From the NCBI GenBank assembly GCA_016648135.1, contig JADDOH010001516.1:372001-436000 (forward strand): a DNA stretch of 64,000 bases. The letters run 5' to 3'. The notes below the pieces were generated by a model. That model saw nothing but the letters and a program-made list of their open reading frames with translations. It did no database searches and was not told where the DNA came from. The stretch is from Agrypnia vestita (lineage: Eukaryota; Arthropoda; Insecta; Trichoptera; Phryganeidae). A program made the position numbers and the translations under genes. Each line of letters begins with the position of its first letter. Position 1 is the first letter of the stretch. This document shows positions 1 through 12,187 of this stretch, in pieces.

Positions 1-142
1 TTCATTTGTAAGATTTACTGCACATGTTACATTTTTAATTATTTCCGAAACATCACTGTTTAAAAGAACACTCTTTAACGGCATAAATGGCATTTTAATT
101 TAATTTAATAAATATAAAAGTATAATAGCTTTGTCCTAAATA

Positions 143-935
143 CAATAAAACCCCGTTAATTTGAAATTTGCCATAATTATACATTTTTTACCCCACAATT
201 CCATTGTAGATTTACCCCGATAATTTGTAATTCGAAATAATTTTTAACCCCTTATGTCATAAACCATTTCAGTAAGTACACATATTTATTTCAAATATTT
301 TTGAAACTTGACGAAATTTTAAAAAATATTAATATTTTTTCGCAAAAAATATTTCAATTGGCCGTATTCTGAAAATAGCAATATTACTATTTCGGTATCT
401 TGACAGTTATTATATAACACTAATGCCGGCAATGTTGACGTTTTAAGTGCCACAGCATTGAAATTCATGAATTCAATCAATCAGTCAATTAATAAACAAA
501 TGTTAAGTTATTCACAAATTGCGCATTAGAGCTTTCTGATTGATTGAATTCATTCATTTCAAACCTGTCAAACTTAAAACGTCAAAATTGGCGGCATACA
601 ATGTTATACATATAATAATAATAACTGTCAAGATACATAGATAGCAAAATTATTTTTTTTAGAATACGGCCGAATATCGGGTAATAGAATAATAACAGTA
701 ATGGAAATGTCACGAACTTGTATCATATAAGCATAATAAATATTGCGTTTTCAAAATGATTTCCTGAATATGCAAAAATACAGACATTTTTCAAAAATTT
801 AATTGAACTTTTCATGAGTTTTACGATTCTCGGAGAATTTTCGCAATACAATCGCTATTTTATTTTACATAACATGAATTTCGAATTAACGGGGCTCCGC
901 ATACTATTGAATTTTGAATTAACGAGGTTCTACTG
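143..935. mobile_element. pogo/Tigger-like MITE with nested MITE
   Basis: The left end CAATAAAACCCCGTTAATTT and the right end, read inward as CAGTAGAACCTCGTTAATTC, are inverted repeats flanked by TA on both sides (141-142 and 936-937), the Tc1/mariner/pogo target duplication. A second internal right-type end sits near 875-900. No transposase remains. It is interrupted by the element at 359-671. Confidence 0.7.
359..671. mobile_element. Fold-back MITE (GGCCGTATTCTGAAA family), copy 1
   Basis: Inverted ends (GGCCGTATTCTGAAAATAGC and its complement at 650-671) continue into long internal complementarity (TGACAGTTATTATATAACA; GAATTCAATCAATCAG). A second copy is at 46568-47191 and a half copy at 1790-1960. 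Confidence 0.75.
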
Positions 936-978
936 TATTATTTTAATTTATAAATAACACTTTTTAATGTCATTTCAG

Positions 979-3900
979 ATTATGTCACGTGGTGGCGTTC
1001 GTTTTGATGTTCCTATACATCACAATGTTTCGAATAATCTGCCTATCCAGACAGGAAAGAATCGACGATTTGATCAACCTCCTTCTAATGATGTTGACTT
1101 TGAAAATAGTCGGTGTGGCCTTCGAGATTCACGCTGCAGATAAATGTAAAGAAACCATGAATGAATCTGGCCAAAAGACTTTAAATGATAACAATCTGAC
1201 AAACCTCACGTTTTACGACATGTTTCATTATGCATTTTCGTATTTGGGACTTCTTACTGGTAACTATAATAATGATCATATTTAATTGCTTCATGTGGAA
1301 AGAATAGACTCCCAAAGATTACCACAGCAACATGGGAAACCAGTTTGAAGAAGGATGCCTGAAAGACCCTCCAAAAGATAAAGACAGCTGGGAGTCCATA
1401 TCACAAGAAGGGTAAACCCTGCAAAATTTGCACAAACAGGCCCTAGTGGCCTCAAGCCAGTATAAGAAGAAGAAGACAATTACAACCCGCTTAACATTTT
1501 ACTTAAATATCTATCAAAAAATAAATATCACTGATATACCTACCTATAATTTCAGTTTTACGAATTTACTTCGGAAATAAAAAAGAATTGTTACTACATA
1601 ACTATCAACATCTTGGAAAAAAAAATGACAGCAAGTTTTTCTCGATTGTAGTCGAGCCTTAATGAAATATGTCTACGAATTTACTTTACTCAGCCAATAT
1701 ATTCGCTTGGGCAATAGAATCTCGTTAATTCGAAATTCTAGGTAGGTACAAATTTTTTTTAAATCGCAATGCGATTGGAAAATTCGTGTTATGGTTATTA
1801 TATACTAAAAAAGCAATAATTGCTATTTCAGTATCTTGACAGTTATTGCCTATAACATTTTATAAAGTCGTCAATTTTGACGAAATTTTGATTTAATAAA
1901 TTCAACCAATCAGAAAACTCTAAAACGTAAACAAATGTTAAGTTATTCACAGTTTATGATCTATATTGATATTTAAATTAATTCTGCCACTCAAAAAGGT
2001 GTCAAAAATATGTGAAATTCTATTCACTATTTGTAATATATCTATATAGATAAGAATCTAATATAGTATTGCCACTCAAAAAGGTGCCAAAAATATGTGA
2101 AATTCTAGAACAATTCATGGCCCTCGCAGCCCAGTGACCACGTATCTGTCAGACTGATTAAAATTTAAAGACGTATTTTGAACCTATTGAAGAAGCCAAT
2201 GCCTGCATTAGAATAAATGGCATTTTATCTGCCCTGATTTGGTAATATGCTTATTGAAAACATATCATTGTACAAAAAGGCCGATGAAGACATAATAACC
2301 AAAGTATTTCTCTTTAACAGGACCTTATTTTTGTTACCGAGTCTACGAAGATTTTATAACATTACCATTTTCTAAAAATGTTAAAAATTTAACATTTGTT
2401 TTGGGGAGACTTTCACAAGTACTCATCTTCACAGTGATTCAGTTGACATTTCAAAGCTATTGGCCACTCGAAGTAAGTATAATATCAATACAAATACATA
2501 TATGTATTTATTTCAATTAAGATACATTATAGAAATCTCACCACCACAAATCCACACATCAAATATTTTAATGTTGCATACCTATATGTTATATTATTAT
2601 CTCAAAATAAAGAACAATTATTATCTGTGTTCTTTAAAATTTGAAGGGACTAGTTAAGAGACATCTATGATCCTTTCCATGACATAGTACCTACCTATAT
2701 AGATTTCGTTACTGGTAATAAAATCTCTATATTTTAAAGTAGAACATTTAAGTTATTACATTTATTTTTAATGTAGGTATGTTTAATATTCTTACGAAAT
2801 ATTTGACATAGGTATACACTAGAATACGCCTGTAAATGATTATTTCAATTTTCAACTCCTTAAATAGTTTTAATTATCCTTAGACCAGTTTATACATATA
2901 GCAATATTAATTTTACACTATTATAGTGTAAGTATATCCCTTATTTTTTAAAAAGGTTCCTAGATTATGGAACATAGCTCCACTGTATATTGCTATATTT
3001 TCTCTCTTCCTGTAGTAATTCATCTTCCTTGTGAACAAAAATAATTATAATTCTTTTTGCAGTACATTTTTGAAGACAGTTTCAAAAACCGGAGTTTATC
3101 ATACAGATGTGTTTTTGCTGCGCTACAATGGCAAAGATTTAAATTTTGGATTTACCTTGGGCTCTCTGTCGCTGAGTGCATTTCTGGAGCTGCCGGATTA
3201 GGTTCATATCCTGTCCAAGGAAATAGTATAACATCCTATGGACCAACAGAAAATCGAGAGACGATGAGCGAAATGTAAGAAAAAATATACTTACCATCAC
3301 ACTGTTTCTCCGCAGGGGTAGACAGAGTGGATAGAATGCCACACTCTTCTGTCCTGTCATACAATTCTCGCCTCATCCACATTCATACAACTCTGCATAC
3401 AAGGTTGACAATCGTTGAGGTTCCTAACGTTCCTAATCTTCCAGAATCTGGTTAATCTGGTCGTGGTACATCTTCTGTGGTTGTCCTCTCTTTCTAGTGT
3501 CGTCAACACTTGTGCCATATTTTTTTTACCATTCTTTCCTCATTCAAACCCTCAACATTGGATTCTATTAACTATGTCAAGATTAGCTCTACAATCTTTC
3601 CTAACATCTCCATTCTATACTCCGTATTAAATGGATTTGTCACACAAAAGTGAAGAAAATATAAAATGTCAAAATTACTATTCTTACAAAAATAAAAATA
3701 AATGATTTTATTTTCAGATCTGAAGAAGAAGCTAAACACTTGATGTATGATTTCAAAACGATAACTACCATTAAGATAATAGAATTTGAGACATCGCCTA
3801 CATTGGTGGACTCCGTTAGAGTTTGGAACATGTCCATTCAGTAATGGCTGGCTATGTATATATACAAGAATGTACCCAAAGCACAATACACTAAAACTCA

Positions 3901-5817
3901 GAGGTCTACTATTCCTTATATGCTTCCATTCTATCAGACCGATTATCCTCTTCTATAGTTCTTTTAATCAATATTCACATAATAGTACAACAGTATTCCT
4001 TTATTGAAAATATTTAGCTCTAGTTAGGACCAATTTTTACTCACTGTAATTATTTATTTATTTATTTGTATTTAGCTAATATCAACACCTCTTGATATTA
4101 TTATAACATGATATTGTGTATGAACAACAGATGTCACTGGTTAGGTTTATTGCTAATTTAGGCACGATTTGAATTAAGATAAATAGTGTTTGAACCAAGT
4201 GAATTTGTGTTGGAGTGAATAACCACAAAGTAATGGCTGATTAAAATGATATAAAATAAATAGTTTTTGAGAGGTTGAATATGAATCAGTTTGATTGCAA
4301 ACAAATCAATGATAAGCTTTTATAAATATTTTAATGACTTTTAGGGCGCTGGTAACCACCATGGTGTGTGCTCTGTGGCACAGCGTAGATGTGGGCATCG
4401 TGATTTCCTTCTTGTGGTTGAAGTTTTATCTGAAGACAGAACAAATATACATAGAGATTTTAAAGAATTTCAACAATAGCAGTGTAAGTTTTTCCAATTT
4501 AATCCTTTCTAGATCGTCTATAAGTCTAGAATCCATGTCTAGACTTTATTTTATTTTATTTATCATATTAAAGTCAAGGCAAGGAACCTGCCTATAAAGT
4601 TTTCTCCTACTAGCTATGAGTTGTTTATCTTCAGATTCTTACTAATGTGAAATTATTATTATTTTTTTTATATAGAGAAGCCAATATGGAATACCTGTCA
4701 TTTTCAAACTAAGCTTGGGCTGTGAAAATAGGACTAACTTGCTGGTCTCTAGTGAGGTTCGAACCCGCAACCTCTGGTTCACGAAGCGAGAATCCTACAA
4801 GACCAAGCTACTCTAATTCTATTTGCTATTTTTTTTTGTCTTACTTTCCTTCTTTTTTCTTTTCTTCTCAGGGTCCACGCTCCAATAGGCATGATGACAG
4901 ATTTTGAATTAACATTCTATGTTGTAGGTACTCTTACCGAAAATAATATTATTTCAGTAATAAACTACGTTTTTACGCAAATAATTGCATTTTCATCTAC
5001 ATATTTTTAATTTCGTGCAAAAACGCCCACAGCTGTCATTTCGCCTACACGACGTCAAGCCTCAGTAAACATTGCATTGTGTCTATGGCAACGGTTCAAA
5101 GACACGGTGGGTATACAAAGATGGATACTGAGATATGACGTCATTCACTCTGACCGGTGTACAGTTGATTGTATAGTCTCTGGCGATTGCACAATTTTAC
5201 ACTTTTATTTTATTGAAAATCTTATTAATCTCAATGTGTATATTAAAACTGGATAATTTTTTGAATGCTTTCAAAATATGTATTTTCTTCTCTAAAATCA
5301 CTTATTCTTTAATTCTGTCTTCATGCCTTTTCCGTACAGAGCTGTGGAAAATAACAGGGTTTTAACTAGTTAATCTTTTATATTTCTTGAAATGGAGCGG
5401 CTCTTCCAAATTTTGTTTTGTTTCTACCTAGCAGATTTGGCCATACTAACTGGTAGTCATCCCATACATATATTTTATTTTCAGAAGAGGGTTATTGTTA
5501 AACATGACCTTGTAATACAATGTATTATATATCTACAATAGACATAATTTGTTTAAAAAAAATTGTATGTGCTTATATTATAGGTACGAGGAAAACAAAA
5601 TGTTTTATGTTTTCAGATTTCAACACCGTTTAAGTTGGTAACGTGGGCTGCAAGATTTGTCATGTGTCCATTTTGTACTATGCCATTTTTACTGGAAAGG
5701 ATTGACAAAATATATTTTTATCTGTCGTCAGTTTATTTTTTACCACTCATCATCCAAATATGCATTCACCTAATCGGACTCAAACTATTATCTTGTGTGA
5801 ACAAGAAAACAAAATAA
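979..5817 (+). CDS. MBOAT7: MBOAT7/LPIAT1-type lysophospholipid acyltransferase, six exons, 5' end missing, internal stop
   Basis: Family role: an integral ER-membrane enzyme that adds a polyunsaturated acyl chain (typically arachidonoyl) to lysophosphatidylinositol. Exons by GT-AG and matching phase: 979-1259, 2321-2472, 3063-3274, 3718-3903, 4345-4483, 5617-5817, about 389 codons. Visible landmarks in family order: YLGLLTG|GPYF across intron 1, GAAGLGSYPV in exon 3, VRVWNMSIQ in exon 4 with the catalytic Asn at 3827-3829, ALWHSVDVG in exon 5 with the catalytic His at 4379-4381, and a hydrophobic C terminus ending CVNKKTK. About 65 N-terminal residues expected from the human protein are absent; exon 1 opens with one base completing a codon, so a further exon lies upstream. 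Oddities: TAA at 3842-3844 where human has Trp, a weak donor at 3904, and DVG replacing the usual HPG after the active His. It could be a decaying copy, a recoded isoform or an assembly error. Family identity is firm; functionality is not. Confidence 0.85.
1288..1485 (+). mobile_element. Truncated retroposon 3' fragment
   Basis: Non-exonic sequence in intron 1 of the acyltransferase gene ends in a GAAGAAGAAGA tail, like the 3' end at 53880-54085. Its body is not recognised. Confidence 0.35.
1711..1960. mobile_element. Truncated pogo-like end plus half copy of the GGCCGTATTC MITE
   Basis: A pogo-like left end (CAATAGAATCTCGTTAATTC) is followed by the left half of the MITE seen at 359-671, including CTATTTCAGTATCTTGACAG and the AAACGTAAACAAATGTTAAG part. 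No right ends are present. Confidence 0.55.
1982..2108 (+). repeat. Short direct repeat, two 40-bp copies 87 bp apart
   Basis: GCCACTCAAAAAGGTG followed by CAAAAATATGTGAAATTCTA occurs twice with one mismatch, at about 1984-2022 and 2071-2108. Confidence 0.6.
2110..2165 (+). mobile_element. Truncated tRNA-derived SINE head
   Basis: GGCCCTCGCAGCCCAGTG matches the head of the complete SINE at 13600. The copy breaks off before box B. Confidence 0.5.
3283..3470 (+). mobile_element. Dispersed retroposon family, copy 1
   Basis: The sequence around GTAGACAGAGTGGATAGAAT, CCACACTCTTCTGTCC and CATACAATTCTCG recurs with about 75-80% identity at 6761-6925. It follows the exon 3 donor of the acyltransferase gene, so it is intronic. 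Confidence 0.6.
3839..3909 (+). other. In-frame TAA and two competing donor sites in the acyltransferase gene
   Basis: Reading exon 4 in frame gives WNMSIQ, then TAA at 3842-3844, then WLAMYIYKNVPKAQYTKTQR with good family similarity up to a poor donor (AG|GTCTAC) at 3904. A second GT lies at 3841 (CA|GTAATG), just upstream of the stop. Both donors leave two bases of a codon, and exon 5 starts with the completing G, so either joins exon 5 in frame. The upstream donor would delete 21 codons including the stop and keep both the catalytic Asn and His. Confidence 0.75.
4682..4830 (-). mobile_element. tRNA-derived SINE (CAGCAAGTTARTC family), reverse copy
   Basis: On the - strand a tRNA-like head with box B (GGTTCGAACCTCACTAGAG) is followed by the family body beginning CCAGCAAGTTAGTCCTATTT. 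Other copies: 7005 (+), 21325 (-), 31112 (+). It lies in intron 5 of the acyltransferase gene. Confidence 0.7.
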
Positions 5818-5892
5818 CTAAGAAAAGCCAAGACTACATTTTTATATGCACGTACCTACTTAATTTAAGATACATATCTAAAATATTATTAT

Positions 5893-5898
5893 AATAAA
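5893..5898 (+). promoter_or_regulatory. Polyadenylation signal of the acyltransferase gene
   Basis: AATAAA lies 76 bp after the TAA that ends exon 6 (5815-5817), in AT-rich sequence and before the MITE at 5954. It is well placed to end the transcript. Confidence 0.55.
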
Positions 5899-5953
5899 TT
5901 TCACTTGAAAAAATAAGTTTTAAAATTATTTCATTGTCTACCACATCCTAGAG

Positions 5954-6374
5954 TGCCACCATGATAACTTGGCGTGCGAGGAAGGTCGCTCCTGTCGCGA
6001 AACAGAAGTTGCCAGGTTGTAAATTTATTACACAATACATAATGTACTGAATGTCCGGTGACCAGTGTCAATATAAATTTGGTCGGGTAACAGCGCGCTC
6101 CACGGCGGCCGCTCTATCTGTCAAACTATCAGACGATAATATCGGTCCATTATTTGCTTTTTCAGCTTCGCAAAACTTTAATACTTCATTGGCAATTGTT
6201 CTTGCACCACACGGGACTGTTTTGGACAATAATTCAGTGTATATTGGTAATCAAGATGTCACAGCTCCAGAGCACATACAAAATTGTACTGAATTACATG
6301 GCGAGGGGTTGCCGCTGGGTGCGGGCGGGGGGGTTTTAGTTCCAATCCTGCCGCACGCCAAGTTATGTTGGGCA
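5954..6374. mobile_element. Non-autonomous DNA transposon, copy A
   Basis: Perfect 15-bp inverted ends ATAACTTGGCGTGCG (5964-5978) and CGCACGCCAAGTTAT (6352-6366) sit inside imperfect outer TGCC...GGCA ends. Copy B at 17724-18165 is over 85% identical through the unique interior. No transposase is present, and I see no clear target duplication. The overlapping 135-codon ORF is not conserved between copies. Confidence 0.8.
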
Positions 6375-6760
6375 GGCAATACATCAATCTTGTGCATTTG
6401 TGATGAAATCTGCTATTACAATTCCCAGTTTGCACTGAGAAAATCTTCCACACTGTAGAGATATGTATGTAATTTACTTTGAACTATGCTATCAAAGATC
6501 ACCTTTGTTGATCAACTTGTTGACAATGTTGATCTGGGTACTTTGAGATTATCAAAAAAAACCCTTCTACGTAAAGTACCATAATTATCAAAAAGATTTA
6601 TATTAGTTGGTTGAGTAATTTTTATATACAGATTGTGTGCAAAAGGACAATATAGAATACTGTCACAAAAATTACGTGAAATATTAGAACAACTAAAAAT
6701 GACCCATTTATTAGTCACAATATTTTAAGTTGGAAGGGCTGATATAAATTATTATTATTT

Positions 6761-6925
6761 CACACTAACTAACCATTCTGGTTCCCTCAGAGGTAGGCAG
6801 AGAGGATGGAGTGCCACACTCTTCTATCGTGACATACAACTCTCGTCACAATCATACATCTTCTCATGCAAGCTCATCGACGGTTGAGACTTCTTATCTT
6901 CTTATAAAACCGTCTTCCAGTATCT
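6761..6925 (+). mobile_element. Dispersed retroposon family, copy 2
   Basis: Same family as 3283-3470: GTAGGCAGAGAGGATGGAGT, GCCACACTCTTCTATC and CATACAACTCTCG. Confidence 0.6.
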
Positions 6926-7004
6926 GGTTTTACACTTACAATATTGCAGATATGTATTCTTCATGAGTCAATTTAATAACTGAAATATATATGGTTGAGT
7001 AGCT

Positions 7005-7195
7005 TGCTGGTGTAGTAGTCATGAAGCTCGGCTAGTTATTCGTTATTGGAGCCCCATTCCAGGATACCAGCAAGTTGATCCTATTTTCTTGGCACAGGAG
7101 TTTAGCTTATTTTGAAAAATGCACTAAGAATATTGATGCGACACGCATTCCCTGATCACATATCTATTTTTTATTTTTTAAAAATAGCAGTTAGA
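7005..7195 (+). mobile_element. tRNA-derived SINE (CAGCAAGTTARTC family)
   Basis: A decayed tRNA-like head (GCTTGCTGGTGTAGTAGTCA) precedes CCAGCAAGTTGATCCTATTT and the family tail AAGAATATTGATGCGACACG, shared with the copy at 31112. Confidence 0.7.
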
Positions 7196-7199
7196 ATTT

Positions 7200-9400
7200 G
7201 GATAGGCAGCCATTAATTAGATAAACCAAAAAAAATCAGTTTTAATAATGCAATAACATTTTATTTAAAATTCCATGATGTATAAAAAAATATGTATGTC
7301 ACAGAGAGCTAAGTATGGAAATATCAGCACATTAGAATGGTAACAGAATAAAGTTATATTTATTTATCTTTGTAATAAAAATAAATTTTAAATAAAAAAA
7401 ATAAAAGTAGAACTTCACACAACGTTTTTAGGTATTTTGGTAATCAAGTATAAAATAATTCAAATATAAATGAGGCCCATACTCCCAATGGCGACAGTTG
7501 TCCTGTGATTTTTTAATGGAAGGTGGTACTTATTTATGTTTTATATGATAATTGTAAGATTAGGACCATATAAAAGATTCCAAATGATGGATTTTATTAC
7601 GGATATAACCATTCTTGCTTTGCAATATGGGACAATGCCACTCTTGCTGTGGTATGTCATAAACATTTTACTTAACTTTAATATCACAAATGAACTGCAA
7701 TGATTGGCTGAGAGAATTGAACTGTACAATAGTTTCATTATTGAAATAACCAAAATTATACAAATAACATTCATAATACAGTTTCAAATTTTAAGGCATT
7801 GTCGTCATTGAATCTATAGGTACTCTTCAAATACATTATATCTTCATCTGATTAAAATATTGTTTTGGAAATATGTAAATAATATGTAAGAAAGTCTATT
7901 GTTGATTGTCCTAGCTGAGACAAAAGATATAAACATTAAACAAGGATTGTCTTTTGCTTGAGAAAAATGTAAAATGTCTTACTTATTTGTAAAATGAAGT
8001 TATTTCAAATGCATATTCACGATCTGTGGGCTTTATGCCGTAACAATGAAAGCATTTTATCAGTGACAATCAAATTTTTATTTTTTATTTCAACCTGTTA
8101 TTCGTGGAACGGTTATTTGTGATTTGTATCTGATTATATCGAAGACTGGTAAGAGAGATATAAGTGTCGTCTAGTACACATGATTTCCCGTCGAGTTTCA
8201 TTTTTACAAATCATTGATACAATCATTGCTACATTTTATGATTAAAATGGGAGTCTTGCGGCAAAAAATACATATTAAACTAATCTCAAAAGTGCTTATG
8301 GAAAAATCAGGTCTCAGTACTCAGAATGTGTGGATTAAAACTAAATATTTATTGTTTTATAAACTAATATAATAAGAAAAATATTTTTAAAAAAAAGATG
8401 ACTGATTCTAAGTTCGTTAATTCAATTCGAGAAAAAATAAAACTTTTTTTTTGACATGTTCACCTAACATAATCTCTTCCGAATAGTATTTCACAAAATT
8501 ATTAAGTAAGACACATCAAAGGCACACTTAGCTTAGCGATAGCAATTGAAGAATATCAACATAGAAAAAAAATTGCATAAAAGGCACCTGAATTATTTTA
8601 GCACTAAAATTGGCTTAAATTACAAAAAAAACTGTTTCACTAGAAGTTGATTTTGCAATTAGATTGTATGCGTACATAAGCAGCACTTTGAGGACTTCTT
8701 GTTTCATAATTCGATTGTCAGTAAACTGCATTCAGAAATCTTAAGTAAATAATAAAAATGAATATGCAATATCTTGAAAACGATGTGCATATTATACACG
8801 TATGTTCACTATAAAAATATAATAAAATGTACAAATTTCTAGAGGACGGGAATATGATTCCAGGAAGCACCAGCATCTTTAAACTAGCTCTTATTTAAAA
8901 GCAGACTGCTTTGGCTTCGTTCACTAAGAAAATTTTTTTTTTTTGTAACACAAATCTGTATCTCGGAGGTATTTGAAACAATGTGCTATATAATGTTAAG
9001 AAACTGAGTTTTTTAACTAAACATTTCTACTCTTTTGAAATTGGACTTGATAATTTATTCATAAAGTTTCAGTGGAAAATGCAGTATCCACACTTTTGCC
9101 TCATACCTCCAGGAATATAGGTACCTACGTATAATTATATTAAATAAAAGGTTTTCAAAGTAGTAATCAAAAATATGCCACTTTCACCATTAATAATTAG
9201 TTAAATCTTCACTGAATTCCTAGAGACACGACATTAGTGTTAAACTTAAAATAGAACTTACTTATTAACTTCAATGTGGTTAAAACCTCAAAATGACCAT
9301 TCTGGCTTTCCTGGCTTTGTCTATTTTAAACTGTCAATGTAACTACATAATATAGAGAATAACATTTGAGCTCATAATAAGATCTTTAATTAAGATAAAT
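7200..9400. other. No gene or intact repeat seen
   Basis: AT-rich sequence with stops in all frames. I find no exon with family similarity, inverted ends or tandem array. Confidence 0.5.
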
Positions 9401-9411
9401 TATAAATTATA

Positions 9412-9735
9412 GGACTCACAGAGACAGCTATTTATATGGGAAACGTGTGTGGAAATCTTTATAGGATGACCACAGGCTTATGATCTGAATAAGCTGGCTT
9501 AAGTGTTTACACAATGCAAAGTTAACCAATTCCACCGTAAGAACATCCATACATTATCAAATTTTTGAAAATCTTTTTTCAAATATTTGGAGGGATCTCT
9601 ATTTTCGACCATCTCTGGTCGAAAATTAGTAATTCCGATGACAAAGTATAAATAGATGGCGCCGCAGGTAATGATATCTGTAATGTAAAATGTGTATATA
9701 CATATTTTTTTACTCGTTTCCCATATAAATAACTT
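9412..9735. mobile_element. Decayed MITE related to 40826-41252
   Basis: CAGAGACAGCTATTTATATG followed by GGAAACG on the left and CGTTTCCCATATAAATAACT on the right are inverted, and resemble the ends of the 40826 element. The interior carries its GGATGACCACAGGCTTATGA part in diverged form. Confidence 0.5.
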
Positions 9736-10103
9736 ATTTTCTGAAATAGGTACTTATATAATTCATCTTAATTAATGATTAAGTGTGAACAAAATCCAGT
9801 TATTGTGTTCTTAAAACATACACAAAAAATTTGGTTATAAGAAGATCATTTGAACAAATGACCACACCTGTTATATTACACTCGCTACCATTGAAAAAAT
9901 CACACAAAATATTTTCACCGAGATTAAATTTAAGTTTCACAACGCGTTAATGAAGTTAATAAAAATGGATCAAATAATTAAATTAATGTTTCATTTGTGG
10001 ACAACATTAAATAACTCACATTGTTTCCCATTGAAAGATAACAATATTAAGATCAACGTAAATGGTATTGATTTTGAAATTAATTTTTCAGGAAAATCTG
10101 TGA

Positions 10104-10268
10104 CAAAAAGATGACAGATACACTGATGCTGAAAGAAAAGAAATACAAATTAGTAAAGTAAAACTTAAAAACTTACAAACAATTTATTTTATATCAAAAA
10201 GGAGAGCAAAGCTTAAAGAATTGTGTAAGTTTATTGAAAAATCCAGAGGCCATCCAAGCATAATGTAA
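10104..10268 (+). other. Candidate exon or gene fragment, weak KANSL2/INO80D resemblance
   Basis: An open frame of 54 codons with no Met until its end reads QKDDRYTDAERKEIQISK, then a Lys/Leu-rich stretch with KLKNLQTIYF and AKLKELCKF, ending at TAA 10266-10268. The pattern of a KLxxLQxxY helix followed by basic Leu-rich residues recalls the conserved helix of KANSL2/INO80D proteins, but the match is short. A good acceptor (TTTTTCAG) ends at 10091, but a TGA at 10101 follows in the same frame. A possible second piece at 10778-10839 (EKLVKKPKPERRNFNNSDGY) is bracketed by CTTTCAG and GTAAGTAC. It could be a pseudogene piece or chance. Confidence 0.25.
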
Positions 10269-10349
10269 TAATTTATCCATCATTTGAGTAACAGAAGATT
10301 ATTTATATTTAAGATATTAAGAAAGACCAAAACACAGAAAAGCATTATA

Positions 10350-10683
10350 CAGTAGAACCTTGTTAATTCGAAACTCAAAGTACAAATAGAAAATTTATGA
10401 AAAAAGCAATTAATTTTGTGAAAACGTATTCTTGCATGTTTCAAGAAATATTATGCTAATAAAAAGATCGTGACATTTCTGTTACTAAAGTACGGATACT
10501 AAAAATTGGATGTTTTCACTTGAGAAATGAATCAAAATGTTTTTTCATTTCGTAAAATTACGAATTATGTGAACTAAAACGTATTGATTTATGGCGCAAG
10601 GGGCGAAATTAATATTTTGGAACTTAAAAATTTAGATTGGCGAATTTTGATTTATGGGGGTTCGAATTAATGGGGTTTTACTG
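10350..10683. mobile_element. pogo/Tigger-like MITE
   Basis: Inverted ends CAGTAGAACCTTGTTAATTC and, reading inward from the right, CAGTAAAACCCCATTAATTC are flanked by TA (10348-10349 and 10684-10685). Same terminal family as 143-935. No coding capacity. Confidence 0.8.
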
Positions 10684-10839
10684 TATAAATAATGCCCAAT
10701 ACAAACTAGTATTATATGGGGCATTACAGTAGTAAAAATAATTTTAAAGATTTACCTATCACCTTTCAGTTGAAAAGTTAGTGAAGAAACCTAAGCCAGA
10801 GAGAAGAAATTTCAATAATAGTGACGGCTATTTTCCAGT

Positions 10840-12187
10840 AAGTACATTGAAGTATGAATTTCACATATATTTTGAAAAAAAATGGAAATAAAAGGTGTAT
10901 ATGGAAATAAAAGATGTAATAAAAGATCATATTAATCTCACAATTATTGTAATATTACTCAGATTTTAATTTATTATAATATTCTGTTACATAAATATTT
11001 AATTTCAACGCTTTTTCCAAAATATGTTTACGTAAAAGTGCTTCAATGTACTCGCTGGTGTACATGCTATGTATCGTCAATGTAATAGTTCTTCAGTAAG
11101 CCATTCCTCGAGATTACTTTTATTTATTTTCAACAATTTTCGTTTTATTAAAAATATTTTTTTACCAATGGTACATATTGAAAAGAATTTTAATTCAATA
11201 ACATTTGTAGGCACTTAAAGATTAAAATAAAATGAGACTAATAATTTTTCTGTCACGTTGCATTGAAGTAATGATGAAAAATGTGTTGATTACTACATAT
11301 ATATGAAAAAACAGCAGAAACTATGTGAATAAAAACAAAAATGAACTAAATGTGTTATGGTGCGTGTATACGGATGAGACTTTCAAGATGTGATGGTTGG
11401 TACGTATCAGCTTTGTTGACACAGCATACAAAAGTGTGTACTGTCCTTTGCATTTGAGATTGAGCCTCTGATAAGTCTCATTCGTGTATACGCGGTATCA
11501 GGGTGAAAAATGAATTAAATAAACAAAAAGGAGATGATGTGTAGAAAATTTATTTTGACCATTTTAGTCATTTGTTAGTTTACAAATTATAAATAAAATA
11601 GACCTTATTAAAATGTTCAATGTTAAAATCACAAAATGTGTATATATAATATAAAAATAATATTTTAAAGGATTTGTAATAATAATATTTAGGGCAGTGG
11701 TTCTTAAACGATGCTCCAAGAGCCTGTTACAGTACTTCGCAAAATGGTGAAAATCGAAATTAATATCAGTATCACATGCAAAAACTGGCAAATTTATATC
11801 ACGTTAAATGATTTTCGCTTCAAATAAAATTCATTTGAGTATATATTATATATTTTCAATTCATTTTAATTGTTATGTAATCTGTTTTTTTAAATAAAAT
11901 TTATGTCTGCATGTTTTTGTTTTTGTCTGACTCTTTCATTTTGATTGTCTGCAATTTTTCTTATGATCGAAAGTGCTCTCTGACAAAAAGATTATGAACC
12001 ACTGATTAAAAGTGTTTAATATTTTAATTACAAGTACTTATTAGTAATTTTTAACATAATATTACAAAGAAAGAAAATATATGAAAATATGCATGAAACA
12101 TTCAATCTGCTATGATAGACATATTGAATTATGTCACATTTGAAAAGAATTCTTAATTATCATCAAAATAGTTTCAATTACAAAAAA
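10840..12187. other. No gene seen
   Basis: AT-rich spacer before the 3'UTR of the secreted-protein gene. Small ORFs here (for example 11564-11791 on the - strand) are low complexity with no family resemblance. Confidence 0.5.

Noticed and set aside
1..8. Upstream acyltransferase exon ending at the window edge (GTAAGA at about position 8)
   Set aside because: Only seven bases would be exonic, which is too little to support a call.
6051..6458. 135-codon ORF in MITE copy A
   Set aside because: Copy B has indels that change the frame, so there is no sign of protein-level constraint.
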